Origin: Gemmatimonadota bacterium
Lineage (GTDB): Bacteria > Gemmatimonadota > Gemmatimonadetes > Gemmatimonadales > GWC2-71-9
DNA length: 64,000 bases
Direction of reading: 5' to 3'
NCBI GenBank assembly: GCA_016704275.1
Contig: JADJAK010000003.1
Location: forward strand, 496,001 to 560,000
Shown: piece after piece, positions 45,101 to 52,817 of the stretch
Layout: each line of letters opens with the position of its first letter
Position numbering within the stretch: position 1 is the first letter of the stretch
Position numbers and translations under genes: made by a program
Notes under the pieces: generated by a model
The model's input: only the letters and a program-made list of their open reading frames with translations
Databases searched by the model: none
Told to the model about the DNA's origin: nothing

Positions 45101-45182
45101 GCGCCTTCTTCTGGACCTGGGCGTGGAGCGGAATGGCCACGGCGGACAACATGAGGAACGCACGAAGGCAATGCGATCGCAT
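42102..45182 (-). CDS. Secreted S9-family (prolyl oligopeptidase-like) peptidase
   Basis: 1026 residues from ATG 45182 with signal peptide (CLRAFLMLSAVAIPLHAQ). Long N-terminal propeller with two Gly/Ala-rich low-complexity segments (about residues 95-120 and 230-270, e.g. GRGAAGAAGGRGAGGRGAAG). C-terminal alpha/beta hydrolase: nucleophile Ser in GIQGQSWGGYQA (about 845), Asp in HNDQDDAVPWWQG (about 936), His in NGDVHNPA (about 968). Cleaves peptides, often after proline, in the periplasm or outside. The TAGATT -10 lies 41 bases upstream. Confidence 0.9.
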   Translation of the reverse strand: MRSHCLRAFLMLSAVAIPLHAQVQKKALTQADWDRWESIGAPTLSNDGRWAAYTIRPQVGDGRYVVRATTGNTEYTIPLGYIARANNSVPARGAAGGGAPAAGGAAGGSGQLTPDGRFAIATTQATKAEVDRIAKAVAALKNAPRPAAVPAGAAPAPAAAAPDTVTPKGALVILDLRTGVQTAIVGARGPRLARESSNWMIYTPDSVRVPGDSSAANGRGAAGAAGGRGAGGRGAAGGAGAAASTGPRRTYGSTITLRNMVTGAEEKMTYVASSTFDDSAKVLVYTIASRDSTQDGIFIRNLATGTTTTVMKAPGNYRGFNFDRAQQQFVFTTDAGAEFGKPEAVGTIYHGTLKSGTATALITPAMVPTGLRIPATTTATFSRNGTALQFTMSPPAPDTIPADSLNGKARFDLWHWKDPQLQPAQLLSAGRDRTKSYQTIFHLGPAPKATRTVKGRDTMMTLVGDKRLVKLADDTVSGVQLSDDAKVGVATSSVRYDIEKMWGAGGNDIYVVDPITGIRKQIATQVQTGGQLSPDAKYAYYFDRGNWYAYQLATNTLLNVTAQVKGVRFGQETWSTPDEPAAWGVAGWTKGDKSVLVYDRFDVWELDPTGAKAPVMVTDSVGRRERTAFRIVDLNRDREEDRFIDPSKPLYFRAFSEATKGSGYYRDRLDVKGAPEKIVFGDYAYGAPTKAKAADVYLMTRGTFVEFPNLWVGPSLTQVTKITDVNPWQKEYNWGTAELVSWLSEDGVPLQGILYKPENFDPSKKYPLIAYNYEDLSDGLFSYVPPTGRNIINATHYASNGYLVFMPDIHYEEGHPGESARKSIVPGVQMLLARGYVDPKGLGIQGQSWGGYQAAYIVTQTSLFSAAMAGAPVANMTSAYGGIRWGSGLARAFQYEKGQSRIGKSLWEAQDLYLENSPLFHLQRVTTPLFIMHNDQDDAVPWWQGIELFVGLRRLNKEVYLINYNGDVHNPASRANQKDMAMRMQQFFDTKLKGAAAPEWMVKGIPAVNKGRDQVTYTTPVPPAKP

Positions 45183-45222
45183 CGAGACACCTGGTGACGG
45201 GGTTGGGGGCGGAAAGCCCCCG

Positions 45223-45228
45223 AATCTA
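45223..45228 (-). promoter_or_regulatory. Putative -10 element TAGATT
   Basis: TAGATT on minus, 40 bases before the ATG of the S9 peptidase. Confidence 0.35.
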
Positions 45229-45252
45229 ACGTCTGGGGAAGCTGCTGGCATC

Positions 45253-45768
45253 CTAGAGGTACCGGGCAATGGCCATCGCCGCAGTCGCCGTCAACAACAG
45301 GATGGTGGAGAGGCCGCCGAACCGACCGGCCCGCCCCCGGAGCCTGGCGACCTCGGCCTGCAATTGGGCCCGCGTGGCGTCATCGCCCGCGCCAGCCAGC
45401 TGCCCCATCAGTTGCCCGGCGCGCATGGCGCTCGGCCGACTCACGAGCATGGCGATCAGGAAGCCGACGATCGCCAACAGCGCCCCGACCGAGTACGTGT
45501 GGCCAGTCCAGGTGAGGAAGTATTCCTTCGCAAAGCCCGCAGAGGCCACCCAGAGCAGCCGGATCCCGGCCAGCATGGTGATCACGGCGATCGCGGGGAG
45601 CCACCGGAACAGCCGCTGTTGCGGGATGGCGGCCATCACCGGACCTGCGGCTGGGCCGGCCTGAGCGACCGACGGGAGCAGGACGAAATGCATCAGGACG
45701 ACGCCGCCAACCCACACGACGCCACCAACCACATGCAGCAGACGCAAGACAATCAGTTCACCGGACAT
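45253..45768 (-). CDS. CopD/DUF2269-like membrane protein
   Basis: 171 residues, four helices, from ATG 45768 (GGAG ten bases upstream). LIVLRLLHVVGGVVWVGGVV with the His and Trp-Val-Gly-Gly motif, then LFRWLPAIAVITMLAGIRLL, GHTYSVGALLAIVGFLIAML and a C-terminal STILLLTATAAMAIARYL. That pattern of a His near the N-terminal helix is typical of CopD-like and similar inner-membrane proteins. A metal or haem role is possible but not shown. Confidence 0.65.
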   Translation of the reverse strand: MSGELIVLRLLHVVGGVVWVGGVVLMHFVLLPSVAQAGPAAGPVMAAIPQQRLFRWLPAIAVITMLAGIRLLWVASAGFAKEYFLTWTGHTYSVGALLAIVGFLIAMLVSRPSAMRAGQLMGQLAGAGDDATRAQLQAEVARLRGRAGRFGGLSTILLLTATAAMAIARYL

Positions 45769-45843
45769 GGGAGGGGGCTCCACGGCGAAGGGGCCCCGAC
45801 CTCATCCAGAAGTCGACGCCCCCCGCCTGAAGAAAGGGTGGTG

Positions 45844-47814
45844 CTACTTGGCGGCCAGGTCCCGCACCGCGGCCGCGAGGGCCCGCACCTTCAGGGCATC
45901 CTTCGAGCTGCCGGCGTCACCGTTCACCTCGTTGGCGAGCGCGGTCAGCGCATCGCGCCTGGCGGTGCCGTTGGCCTGCTCGGCGCGGAGCAGCGCCTGA
46001 CGGACCGACGTGATCCGGCTCGATGAGAGCCCGCGCGACCGCTCCAGCTGGTCGGTGTACGCGCGCGCGAGCGCAAAGGTCGGCGCCCAGGTGAACTTCG
46101 GCTGGCCCTGGGTGTTGAGGTGATCGAGCACCACCGTCTTGGCGGCGTCGATCTCGTTCTGGGTCAGGTTCGCGTTCGGCACCAGCTCGAAGATGTCGAG
46201 GCCGCGGGCGATTTCGGACGAGACGATCGCGCCGTTGTACCAGTACACCGACCACGACCCGCCGTTGCCCGCATGGTCGGCCGCGATCGGGCCGCGGTCG
46301 AAGAAGGCGATCTCGGTCGGGTGCGCCGCATCAGTCCAGTCGAAGACCGAGATGCCGCCCTGATACCAGGCCTGCACCATGATGTCGCGGCCCGGCACCG
46401 GGATGAGCGAGCCGTTGTGGGCCACGCAGTTCTCGAGCGACGTCTGCGGCGCCGGCAACTTGTAGTAGCTGCGGAACTTCAGCTGCCGATTCTCGATCGT
46501 GAAGATGGCGTCGGCTCCCCACTGCTTCGGGTCGTCGGCGCGGCACTTCGGCCCGCCGCCACCGCCCCACTCATCGGAGAAGAGGACCTTGGTGCCGTCG
46601 TTGTTGAACGTCGCCGAGTGCCAATAGGAGAAGTTCGAGTCGGCGACCGCCGCGATACGCACCGGGTTGGCCGGATTGCTGATGTCGAGCAGGAGGCCGT
46701 ACCCCTCACACGCGCCGCCGGCCAGACCGATGCCGGGATAGACGGTGATGTCATGGCACTGCGTCGGTCCCGGGCGCGGTGCGTTGCTCGGCCCGGCCTG
46801 CTGCCCGATCATCTTGGCGATCATGGCCGGCAGCGCGGCGCGCAGGGCGCTGGAGTCCGCCCCCGTCGGGGCCCCCGCGCCACCGCGTGCCTTCACGACG
46901 GAGTCGAGCATCGTCCTGACGAAGCCGGAAGGAAGGATCATCTGCTCACCACCGACGTCAGCGATGAACGCGCCAGCCGCCTTGGCCTTCGCCATTTCGG
47001 CCGCGTCAGCCGGCGACGCGCCGTGGCCCTTCGGCGCTGTGAGGTCGTTGAAGATGCGCGGCGACGAAACGATCGCCGCCTTCGAGGGATCGGCGAGCGG
47101 GACCTTGATCACCTCGATGCGGAACAGCGCCGAGTTCGGATCCTTGTCCGGCGTCGTGTTCACGCAGCCCGGGAGTTCGTCGGCCGAGCGGACGTTGGCC
47201 GAGCCCGAGATGTAGACGTAGACGTTGGCCTTGTCCTTCGGGTCCTCGAGCACCGTGTGGGTGTGCGAGCCGCGGCAGGTCTGCACGTTGCCGACGTTCT
47301 TCGGATTCTTGATGTCGGTGATGTCGAAGATGCGGAGGCCACGGAGGCGGTCCTTGCTGACTGCCGTGGAAACGCCCTGGGCACCGCAATCGAGTCGGCC
47401 CGTCTGCCCTTCGCCGGAGACGAAGAGGAGGTTCTTGTAGACCGAGACGTCGCTCTGCGAGGCCGGGCAGAAGTAGGCCGTGGTGAGCACCGGCTTGGCC
47501 GGGTTGGAAATGTCCCAGACCTGGTAGCCGTTGTAGTTGCCCTGGATGGCATACTTGCCGGTGAAGGCGAGGTCGGAGTTGGTCGACCCCTCGAACCTCG
47601 GCGGCGACTTCGTGGTCGAGGCGAGCCGCAGGTTCCACGACGCCTCGCCGGCATCATAGAGGCCGGCCTTGAGGCCGACACGCGGATCGGGGCGCGGTGA
47701 CGTCGTGAAGGCCATCGGCGCGGGCGACGCACTGCCGCCGGCACCACCGCCGGCGCAACCGGCCAAGACACCGGCGCCGAACAGCAGCGCGATCTGGGTG
47801 GTACGAATCGTCAT
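45844..47814 (-). CDS. LVIVD-repeat lipoprotein
   Basis: 656 residues from ATG 47814 with AGGAG upstream. Lipobox LFGAGVLAGCAGGG. LVIVD blades such as GNYNGYQVWDISNPAKPVLT, LRIFDITDIKNPKNVGNVQT, GLLLDISNPANPVRIAAVAD and GGISVFDWTDAAHPTEIAFF. One segment (ADVGGEQMILPSGFVRTMLD) and a 90-residue helical C-terminus (RALAAAVRDLAAK) lie outside the propeller. Surface or periplasmic. Follows the DUF305 gene by 35 bases, same strand. Function unknown. Confidence 0.8.
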   Translation of the reverse strand: MTIRTTQIALLFGAGVLAGCAGGGAGGSASPAPMAFTTSPRPDPRVGLKAGLYDAGEASWNLRLASTTKSPPRFEGSTNSDLAFTGKYAIQGNYNGYQVWDISNPAKPVLTTAYFCPASQSDVSVYKNLLFVSGEGQTGRLDCGAQGVSTAVSKDRLRGLRIFDITDIKNPKNVGNVQTCRGSHTHTVLEDPKDKANVYVYISGSANVRSADELPGCVNTTPDKDPNSALFRIEVIKVPLADPSKAAIVSSPRIFNDLTAPKGHGASPADAAEMAKAKAAGAFIADVGGEQMILPSGFVRTMLDSVVKARGGAGAPTGADSSALRAALPAMIAKMIGQQAGPSNAPRPGPTQCHDITVYPGIGLAGGACEGYGLLLDISNPANPVRIAAVADSNFSYWHSATFNNDGTKVLFSDEWGGGGGPKCRADDPKQWGADAIFTIENRQLKFRSYYKLPAPQTSLENCVAHNGSLIPVPGRDIMVQAWYQGGISVFDWTDAAHPTEIAFFDRGPIAADHAGNGGSWSVYWYNGAIVSSEIARGLDIFELVPNANLTQNEIDAAKTVVLDHLNTQGQPKFTWAPTFALARAYTDQLERSRGLSSSRITSVRQALLRAEQANGTARRDALTALANEVNGDAGSSKDALKVRALAAAVRDLAAK

Positions 47815-47849
47815 GGAAGACTCCTGGGGGTGGAGGGAAACGGAACGAC

Positions 47850-48533
47850 TCAGGGCGCGCGCTTCTCGAACAGGATCGTCGCGAGCATGCGCTCCATTCG
47901 GGCAATCTCCGTCGTCTGGTCGGTGTTGACGTCGGAGGCAAACTTGAAGACGGTTTCGTTCTGGGCGGCCCCGTCGGTGGCGAAGAGCTCCTTCACCATC
48001 GTGACGGCGCCGCGGTGGTGCTGGATCATGAACTGGAGGAAGAGCCGGTCGAAGTCGAGACCGCGGGCCTGATCGAGCTCCTTCATCTGCGCCTCGGTCA
48101 ACATCCCCGGCATCAGCATCGAATGCGCCATGCCCCCCATCTGCATCACCATCGGGCCGGCCTTCGCCTCGGGTACCGGCAGCTGGCGGTCGCGCAGCCA
48201 GCGCTGCATGATGACGATCTCGTCCTGCTGCGCATTGATGATCCGTCCGGCCAGCACCTTCATCGACTCGGAGGCGCCGTGAGTCGGCGCCCACCGGGCC
48301 ATGTCGATCGCCTGCGCGTGGTGGCCGATCATCCCGGTCATGAAATGGATGTCGGCGGCCGTGTAGGGGTACCGGATGCTGTCAGCGCGGGCGCGCGCGA
48401 TGCTCCCGGGGTCGCCACCCAGCATCGCCGATGGCACGGGGGCGCTGGGTGGCGTGCGGGCGGCGGCAGTGGCACAGCCCGTCAGCGCCAGCAGGGCGAG
48501 GACGGTCGGGATGGGTCGGAGAGTGCGATGCAT
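47850..48533 (-). CDS. DUF305 lipoprotein
   Basis: 227 residues from ATG 48533; lipobox TVLALLALTGCATA. DUF305 is ferritin-like in helix pattern: HFMTGMIGHHAQAIDMARWA and QFMIQHHRGAVTMVKELFAT show the paired His of the family (HHxQAI and HHxGA), with IINAQQDEIVIMQRWL between. Often found with copper-handling genes; the CopD-like gene nearby would fit, but no copper pump lies in the window. Met-rich stretch MVMQMGGMAHSMLMPGM could bind copper(I) (inference). Confidence 0.85.
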   Translation of the reverse strand: MHRTLRPIPTVLALLALTGCATAAARTPPSAPVPSAMLGGDPGSIARARADSIRYPYTAADIHFMTGMIGHHAQAIDMARWAPTHGASESMKVLAGRIINAQQDEIVIMQRWLRDRQLPVPEAKAGPMVMQMGGMAHSMLMPGMLTEAQMKELDQARGLDFDRLFLQFMIQHHRGAVTMVKELFATDGAAQNETVFKFASDVNTDQTTEIARMERMLATILFEKRAP

Positions 48534-48619
48534 GGCGCCAAAGCCCTCAGTACTGGGCAAGGAATTGGACGGGATGGTGTGGCCTGGTCTACGACGAAAC
48601 GGACGGACACCTGGTTCCA

Positions 48620-48693
48620 TGCCCCCGGGCAGATTCGAACTGCCGACCTGACGCTTAGGAGGCGTCCGCTCTATCCAGCTGAGCTACGGGGGC
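48620..48693 (-). tRNA. tRNA-Arg (anticodon CCT)
   Basis: The minus strand folds as a cloverleaf: acceptor GCCCCCG with CGGGGGC, D arm GTAGCTCAGCTGGATAGAG, anticodon stem GACGC/GCGTC around loop CTCCTAA, T arm with GTTCGAATC. Discriminator A; CCA is not encoded. Reads AGG. Confidence 0.93.
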
Positions 48694-48703
48694 GCATCGC
48701 ACG

Positions 48704-48709
48704 AATCTA
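48704..48709 (-). promoter_or_regulatory. -10 element TAGATT of tRNA-Arg
   Basis: TAGATT ten bases upstream of the tRNA 5' end on the minus strand. No clear -35. Confidence 0.4.
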
Positions 48710-48743
48710 ATGCTGGGGGGCGCCCCGCCGGACCCCAGCCCGG

Positions 48744-49394
48744 TCAGGCGGCGGGTTGCCGCCGCGCCCGCCACCCCTTCAGGAGCTCCAGTGCGATCGG
48801 CAGGACACTGACGCCGATGATCCCCAGGATCACCAGCGAGAAGCTCTCCTTGACCGCCGGGATATTGCCGAAGCCATAGCCGATCCAGACGAAGGAGGTG
48901 ACCCACGCCACCGCGCCGATGACGTTGTACGCCAGGAAGCGGGGGTACGTCATCGTCCCGATGCCGGCCACGAACGGGGCGAAGGTCCGGATGATCGGGA
49001 TGAAGCGGGCCAGGATGATCGTCTTCCCGCCGTGCTTGTCGTAGAAGGCCTGCGTCTGCTCCAGGTACTCCTTCTTGAGGAACCGGATGTTGCCCGAAAA
49101 CGCCCGCGACCCGATCGACTTGCCGATGTGGTAATTCACCCCGTCACCGAGGACGGCCGCCACGACCAGAATCAGGTTCAACACCCACGGATTCAGGTCG
49201 CCGAGTGCCGCGAAGGTCCCGGCCGCGAAGAGCAGCGAGTCCCCCGGCAACAGCGGCATGATCACCACGCCGGTTTCCACGAAGACAATCAGGAAGAGAA
49301 TCCCGTATGTCCAGGTGCCGTAATTGCGGATCAACTCCCCGAGGTGGACATCGAGGTGCAGGAAGTAGCCGACGAAGGTCTTGAGGAATTCCAT
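48744..49394 (-). CDS. DedA family membrane protein
   Basis: 216 residues, about five helices. Family signatures: FVETGVVIMPLLPGDSLLFA, GDGVNYHIGKSIGSRAF, ILARFIPIIRTFAPFVAGIG and YNVIGAVAWVTSFVWIGYGF. DedA proteins are proton-coupled lipid scramblases or flippases thought to recycle polyprenyl phosphate or phospholipids. ATG 49394 immediately follows the pcm stop, and the gene ends the der-gpsA operon. Confidence 0.9.
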   Translation of the reverse strand: MEFLKTFVGYFLHLDVHLGELIRNYGTWTYGILFLIVFVETGVVIMPLLPGDSLLFAAGTFAALGDLNPWVLNLILVVAAVLGDGVNYHIGKSIGSRAFSGNIRFLKKEYLEQTQAFYDKHGGKTIILARFIPIIRTFAPFVAGIGTMTYPRFLAYNVIGAVAWVTSFVWIGYGFGNIPAVKESFSLVILGIIGVSVLPIALELLKGWRARRQPAA

Positions 49395-50054
49395 TCAATC
49401 CTGCGGGGAAAAGCCGAATTCGCCCAGCAACGGCACGAATCGGACATCGTGAATGGCCTGCTCGGCGTAGCCGGGGCCGTCCTGGTCTCGTGTCACCAGC
49501 GTGAGCACCTGCCCTTCCTGCGACCCGACGGGGATCACCAACCGCCCCCCCGGCGCGAGCTGCTCGACCAGCGGCTTCGGCACGGTGGGCGAGGCCGCGG
49601 CGACGACGATCCCCTGGTAGGGCGCGTTCGGTTTCCAGCCGAGAGTGCCGTCGGCGTGCATCACCGAGACGTTCTCGTAGTCGCCCAGCGAGCGCAGGGC
49701 GTCATGCGCACGCCGCGCCAGCTCCGGCACCCGCTCGATCGAGAAGACGCTCTCGGCCAACATCGACAAGAGTGCCGTCTGGTAGCCCGAGCCGGTGCCG
49801 ATCTCCAGCACGCGTTCGCGCCCGGTGAGCGCGAGCAACTCGCAGGAACGGGCCTGCACGTAGGGCTGTGAAATGGTCTGTCCACTGCCGATCGGCAAGG
49901 CCGCGTCCTCGTACGCACGATGGCGGAGCGATTCCGGCACGAAGTGGTGACGCGGCACGGTGGCCACCGCGCGCAGCACCGCCATGTCGCGGATGCCCTT
50001 GCGCTGCAGCGCCTCGACCAGCGCGGAGCGGTAGCCGACATAGCCGTCGCTCAC
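49395..50054 (-). CDS. pcm: Protein-L-isoaspartate O-methyltransferase
   Basis: 219 residues. SAM-binding EIGTGSGYQTALLSMLAESV, the N-terminal LRAVATVPRHHFVPESLRHR, the substrate loop DAALPIGSGQTISQPYVQAR and the C-terminal EQLAPGGRLVIPVGS are the standard Pcm order. Repairs damaged aspartates in proteins. Normal length. One base separates it from surE, in the frequent surE-pcm pairing. Confidence 0.95.
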   Translation of the reverse strand: MSDGYVGYRSALVEALQRKGIRDMAVLRAVATVPRHHFVPESLRHRAYEDAALPIGSGQTISQPYVQARSCELLALTGRERVLEIGTGSGYQTALLSMLAESVFSIERVPELARRAHDALRSLGDYENVSVMHADGTLGWKPNAPYQGIVVAAASPTVPKPLVEQLAPGGRLVIPVGSQEGQVLTLVTRDQDGPGYAEQAIHDVRFVPLLGEFGFSPQD

Positions 50055-50055
50055 G

Positions 50056-50805
50056 CTACTCCTCCAGGCGCCATCCGCGGACCGTTTCGAGGAGGGTGTG
50101 ATTCGTGAGATCGAGTTGCAGCGGGGTCACGGCGATGTAGCCCGCCGCCACGGCGGCGTGGTCAGTGTCGAGCTCGCCGCTCCAGGTGATGGTGCCCCCA
50201 CCGATCCAGAAGACCTCGCGACCCCACGGATCCTTCTGTCGGGCCACCGACCCCTCGAAGACGCGCGAGCCGAGCCGGGCGACCGTGATCCCCTTGACCT
50301 CATCAGCCGGAATCTCGGGGAGGTTGATGTTGAGCAGCGTGTTGCGGGGATAGTTGTCGAGAGTGGTGATTCGCTTGACCAACTTCGCGAGGATCGGAGC
50401 GTAGCCCGGAAGCAGGTCCTCGCGCCGACCGGCGAAGGAGATCGCCACCCCGGGGATGCCGAGCACCACGGCCTCCATCGCCGCGGAGACGGTTCCGCTG
50501 TACAGCACATCCTCGCCCATGTTCGGGCCGTGGTTGATCCCGGAGAAGACGAACGCCGGCTGCTCCGGCATCAACGCCTCGAGCGCCAGCAGCACGCAAT
50601 CGGTGGGGGTTCCATCGACCTGCCAACTGCCATCGGGGCGCACCACCGGGCGCAGCGGCCGCGTGAGTGTCAACGCATGACTCTGGGCGCTCTGCTCGCG
50701 ATCGGGCGCCACCACCGTGACGTGCGCCACCGTTTGACACGCTTCGGCAAGGACCTGGATTCCGGGCGAGAGAATGCCATCATCATTCACCACGAGAATG
50801 TGCAT
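50056..50805 (-). CDS. surE: 5'/3'-nucleotidase SurE
   Basis: 249 residues from ATG 50805. Metal-site MHILVVNDDGILSPGIQVLA, loop DREQSAQSHALTLTRPLR, PTDCVLLALEALM and SGINHGPNMGEDVLYSGTVS are hallmarks. A stress-survival phosphatase acting on nucleoside monophosphates. Followed by pcm; preceded by merR with a one-base gap. Confidence 0.96.
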   Translation of the reverse strand: MHILVVNDDGILSPGIQVLAEACQTVAHVTVVAPDREQSAQSHALTLTRPLRPVVRPDGSWQVDGTPTDCVLLALEALMPEQPAFVFSGINHGPNMGEDVLYSGTVSAAMEAVVLGIPGVAISFAGRREDLLPGYAPILAKLVKRITTLDNYPRNTLLNINLPEIPADEVKGITVARLGSRVFEGSVARQKDPWGREVFWIGGGTITWSGELDTDHAAVAAGYIAVTPLQLDLTNHTLLETVRGWRLEE

Positions 50806-50806
50806 C

Positions 50807-51208
50807 TCACCCCACCTCTTCGTCGGCCGGCTGGGCGCGGATCGCCGGCTCACGTCCCTCGAGCACGGCCAGCACATCGTCGAGCGAGGCGCGCACTTCC
50901 TGCACCGTCTCCCAGCGCATCGCCGCCCGCGCGGCATTCTTGAGCTCGCCGGTGCGGCGATACGCGTCGAGGCGCTGCCGCGCGCCCTCGATGGTGAACT
51001 TCTCCGTGTAGAGGAGATGCTTCACCAGCATGATCATCTCGACTTCGCGCGACTTGTACACCCGGTTGCCCGAGCGATTCTTCGCCGGGTTCAGGAAGCG
51101 GAACTGGCTTTCCCAGTACCGCAGCACGTGCGGCTTGAGATCGGTGAGGGCACACACCTCGCCGATCGAGAAGAATTGCTGCACCGGATTCGGCAGCGTC
51201 ATGTCCAT
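50807..51208 (-). CDS. MerR-family transcriptional regulator
   Basis: 133 residues. Winged HTH SIGEVCALTDLKPHVLRYWE, then FRFLNPAKNRSGNRVYKSRE with a basic wing and a linker helix (KFTIEGARQRLDAYRRTGEL). The 50-residue C-terminus has no metal-binding cysteines, so it is not a metal sensor of MerR type. Sits inside the gpsA-surE operon, overlapping gpsA by 10 bases; ATG 51202 is an alternative start. Confidence 0.85.
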   Translation of the reverse strand: MDMTLPNPVQQFFSIGEVCALTDLKPHVLRYWESQFRFLNPAKNRSGNRVYKSREVEMIMLVKHLLYTEKFTIEGARQRLDAYRRTGELKNAARAAMRWETVQEVRASLDDVLAVLEGREPAIRAQPADEEVG

Positions 51209-52197
51209 CGCTCCGCCTTGAGCTCCCGCTCCATCAGCATTCGGATCGCCTCGCGCGGCGAGGCCCCATGATACAACACCGCCGCCACCTGCTCGGTGAT
51301 CGGCATCGCCACGCCATGCTTCGCCGCGAGCCGTGACGCGCCGAGTGCCGTGTTGACCCCCTCCGCCACGTTGCGATGCGTCGCACGGTAATCGTCCAGC
51401 GTCATCCCCTGGGCCAGCAGCACGCCCAACTGGCGATTCCTCGACAGCGCCCCGGTGCAGGTGAGGATCAGGTCGCCCATGCCCGCGAGCCCTGCGAAGG
51501 TCTCCGGCCGTGCCCCGAGCGCCGCGCCGAGCCGCGCCATTTCCGCGAGGCCGCGGGTCAGCAGCGCCGCCCGCGGATTGTGGCCCAGCCCGAGACCTTC
51601 GAGGATGCCGGCGGCGATCGCCATGGTGTTCTTCAGGCTGCCCGCCAGCTCGACGCCGGTGACATCACTCCCCGTGTACACCCGGAAGTAGGACGTACTG
51701 AAGAGTTGCTGCACGGCCTCGCACGCCGCCTCATCGAGCGATGCGGCCACGATCGCCGTCGGCTGGCCCTCGTGCACTTCGTCCGCGAAACTCGGCCCCG
51801 ACAGGGCGACGAACGGCGCGTGCGGCAACACCTCGGCGGCGACATCGCTCATCAGGGCGAGAGTTTCCGTCTCGATCCCCTTCGTCGCGCACACCAGGTG
51901 CGTGCCGGGACGCACCATCGGCGCCGCCCGTTCGAACAGCGCCCGTGTGACGTGACTCGGCGCCACGGAGCAGATCACGGGCGCGCCGTCGAGCACTGCC
52001 CCGAGATCGCTGCTCGCGATCAGTCGGGGATCGAGCGGGGCGTCAGGGAAGTAGAGTGGGTTGAGATGGTCGGCGTTGATCGCGGTCGCGACGTCGGGCT
52101 CGTGGGCCCAGAGGCGCACTTCATGGCCTTTCCGCGCGAGCAGGTCGGCCAGCGCCGTTCCCCACGCGCCGGCGCCGAGGACCGCGACCCGGCTCAC
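51199..52197 (-). CDS. gpsA: NAD(P)H-dependent glycerol-3-phosphate dehydrogenase
   Basis: 332 residues from GTG 52197. Nucleotide-binding VAVLGAGAWGTALADLLARK, then CATKGIETETLALMSDVAAE, FVALSGPSFADEVHEGQPTA, SLKNTMAIAAGILEGLGLGH (catalytic Lys) and GMGDLILTCTGALSRNRQLG. Makes glycerol 3-phosphate for phospholipid synthesis. Follows plsY, the acyltransferase that uses its product, with a 4-base overlap: a metabolic pair. Confidence 0.96.
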   Translation of the reverse strand: MSRVAVLGAGAWGTALADLLARKGHEVRLWAHEPDVATAINADHLNPLYFPDAPLDPRLIASSDLGAVLDGAPVICSVAPSHVTRALFERAAPMVRPGTHLVCATKGIETETLALMSDVAAEVLPHAPFVALSGPSFADEVHEGQPTAIVAASLDEAACEAVQQLFSTSYFRVYTGSDVTGVELAGSLKNTMAIAAGILEGLGLGHNPRAALLTRGLAEMARLGAALGARPETFAGLAGMGDLILTCTGALSRNRQLGVLLAQGMTLDDYRATHRNVAEGVNTALGASRLAAKHGVAMPITEQVAAVLYHGASPREAIRMLMERELKAERWT

Positions 52198-52817
52198 GTG
52201 GTCGCCCCCGTGGTGGACCGCCCCGTCCCGAACCGGTTTTCGGTTCCCGCCATCAGCCGGCGGATGTTGGCGCGGTGGAACCAGATCACCAGCGCCGACA
52301 GCAACAGGACATAGGGGACCGCGCCGCGTTCGGACGGATGCAAGAACCAGAGCGCCGGCGGCAGCGCCAAGGCGCCGAGGATGCTGCCGAGCGAGACGTA
52401 CCCGCTCAGGCGCGTCGTCACGATCCACACCAGCAACGCCACCAGAAAGGCCCAGGGCGCAAAGCCGAGGACGATCCCGCCACCAGTCGCCACGCCCTTG
52501 CCACCCTTGAAGCCGACGAAGAGCGAGAAGACATGGCCGAACACCGCCACCACGCCGAGCAACAGCGAGCCGATGGCCCCCGCGCCAGCCCACGGCCCGA
52601 TGACCGCCACCGGAATGGCGCCCTTCATCATGTCGAAGATCCCGACCGGAATTGCGTACCGCCACCCGAGCTGACGATAGAGGTTGGTCGCGCCAAGATT
52701 GCCGCTCCCCACCGTGCGGAGGTCGATCCCCTTGAGGCCATGCGCCACCCAATGCGAGGTGGGAATCGCCCCGAGCAGGTACGACGCCACGACCGCACCG
52801 AGGAGCGCGGTCGTCAA
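52194..52817 (-). CDS. plsY: Glycerol-3-phosphate acyltransferase PlsY
   Basis: 207 residues from TTG 52817, whose TTGA overlaps the der stop. Five to seven helices. Family loops: TVGSGNLGATNLYRQLG, GHVFSLFVGFKGGKGVATGG and LHPSERGAVPYVLLLSALVI. Uses acyl phosphate to make lysophosphatidate in the inner membrane. Full length; the earlier in-frame start would lie deep in der. Confidence 0.95.
   Translation of the reverse strand: MTTALLGAVVASYLLGAIPTSHWVAHGLKGIDLRTVGSGNLGATNLYRQLGWRYAIPVGIFDMMKGAIPVAVIGPWAGAGAIGSLLLGVVAVFGHVFSLFVGFKGGKGVATGGGIVLGFAPWAFLVALLVWIVTTRLSGYVSLGSILGALALPPALWFLHPSERGAVPYVLLLSALVIWFHRANIRRLMAGTENRFGTGRSTTGATT

Noticed and set aside
42075..45197. A 1040-codon plus-strand frame opposite the S9 peptidase
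   Set aside because: Antisense of a gene with intact catalytic triad and signal peptide.
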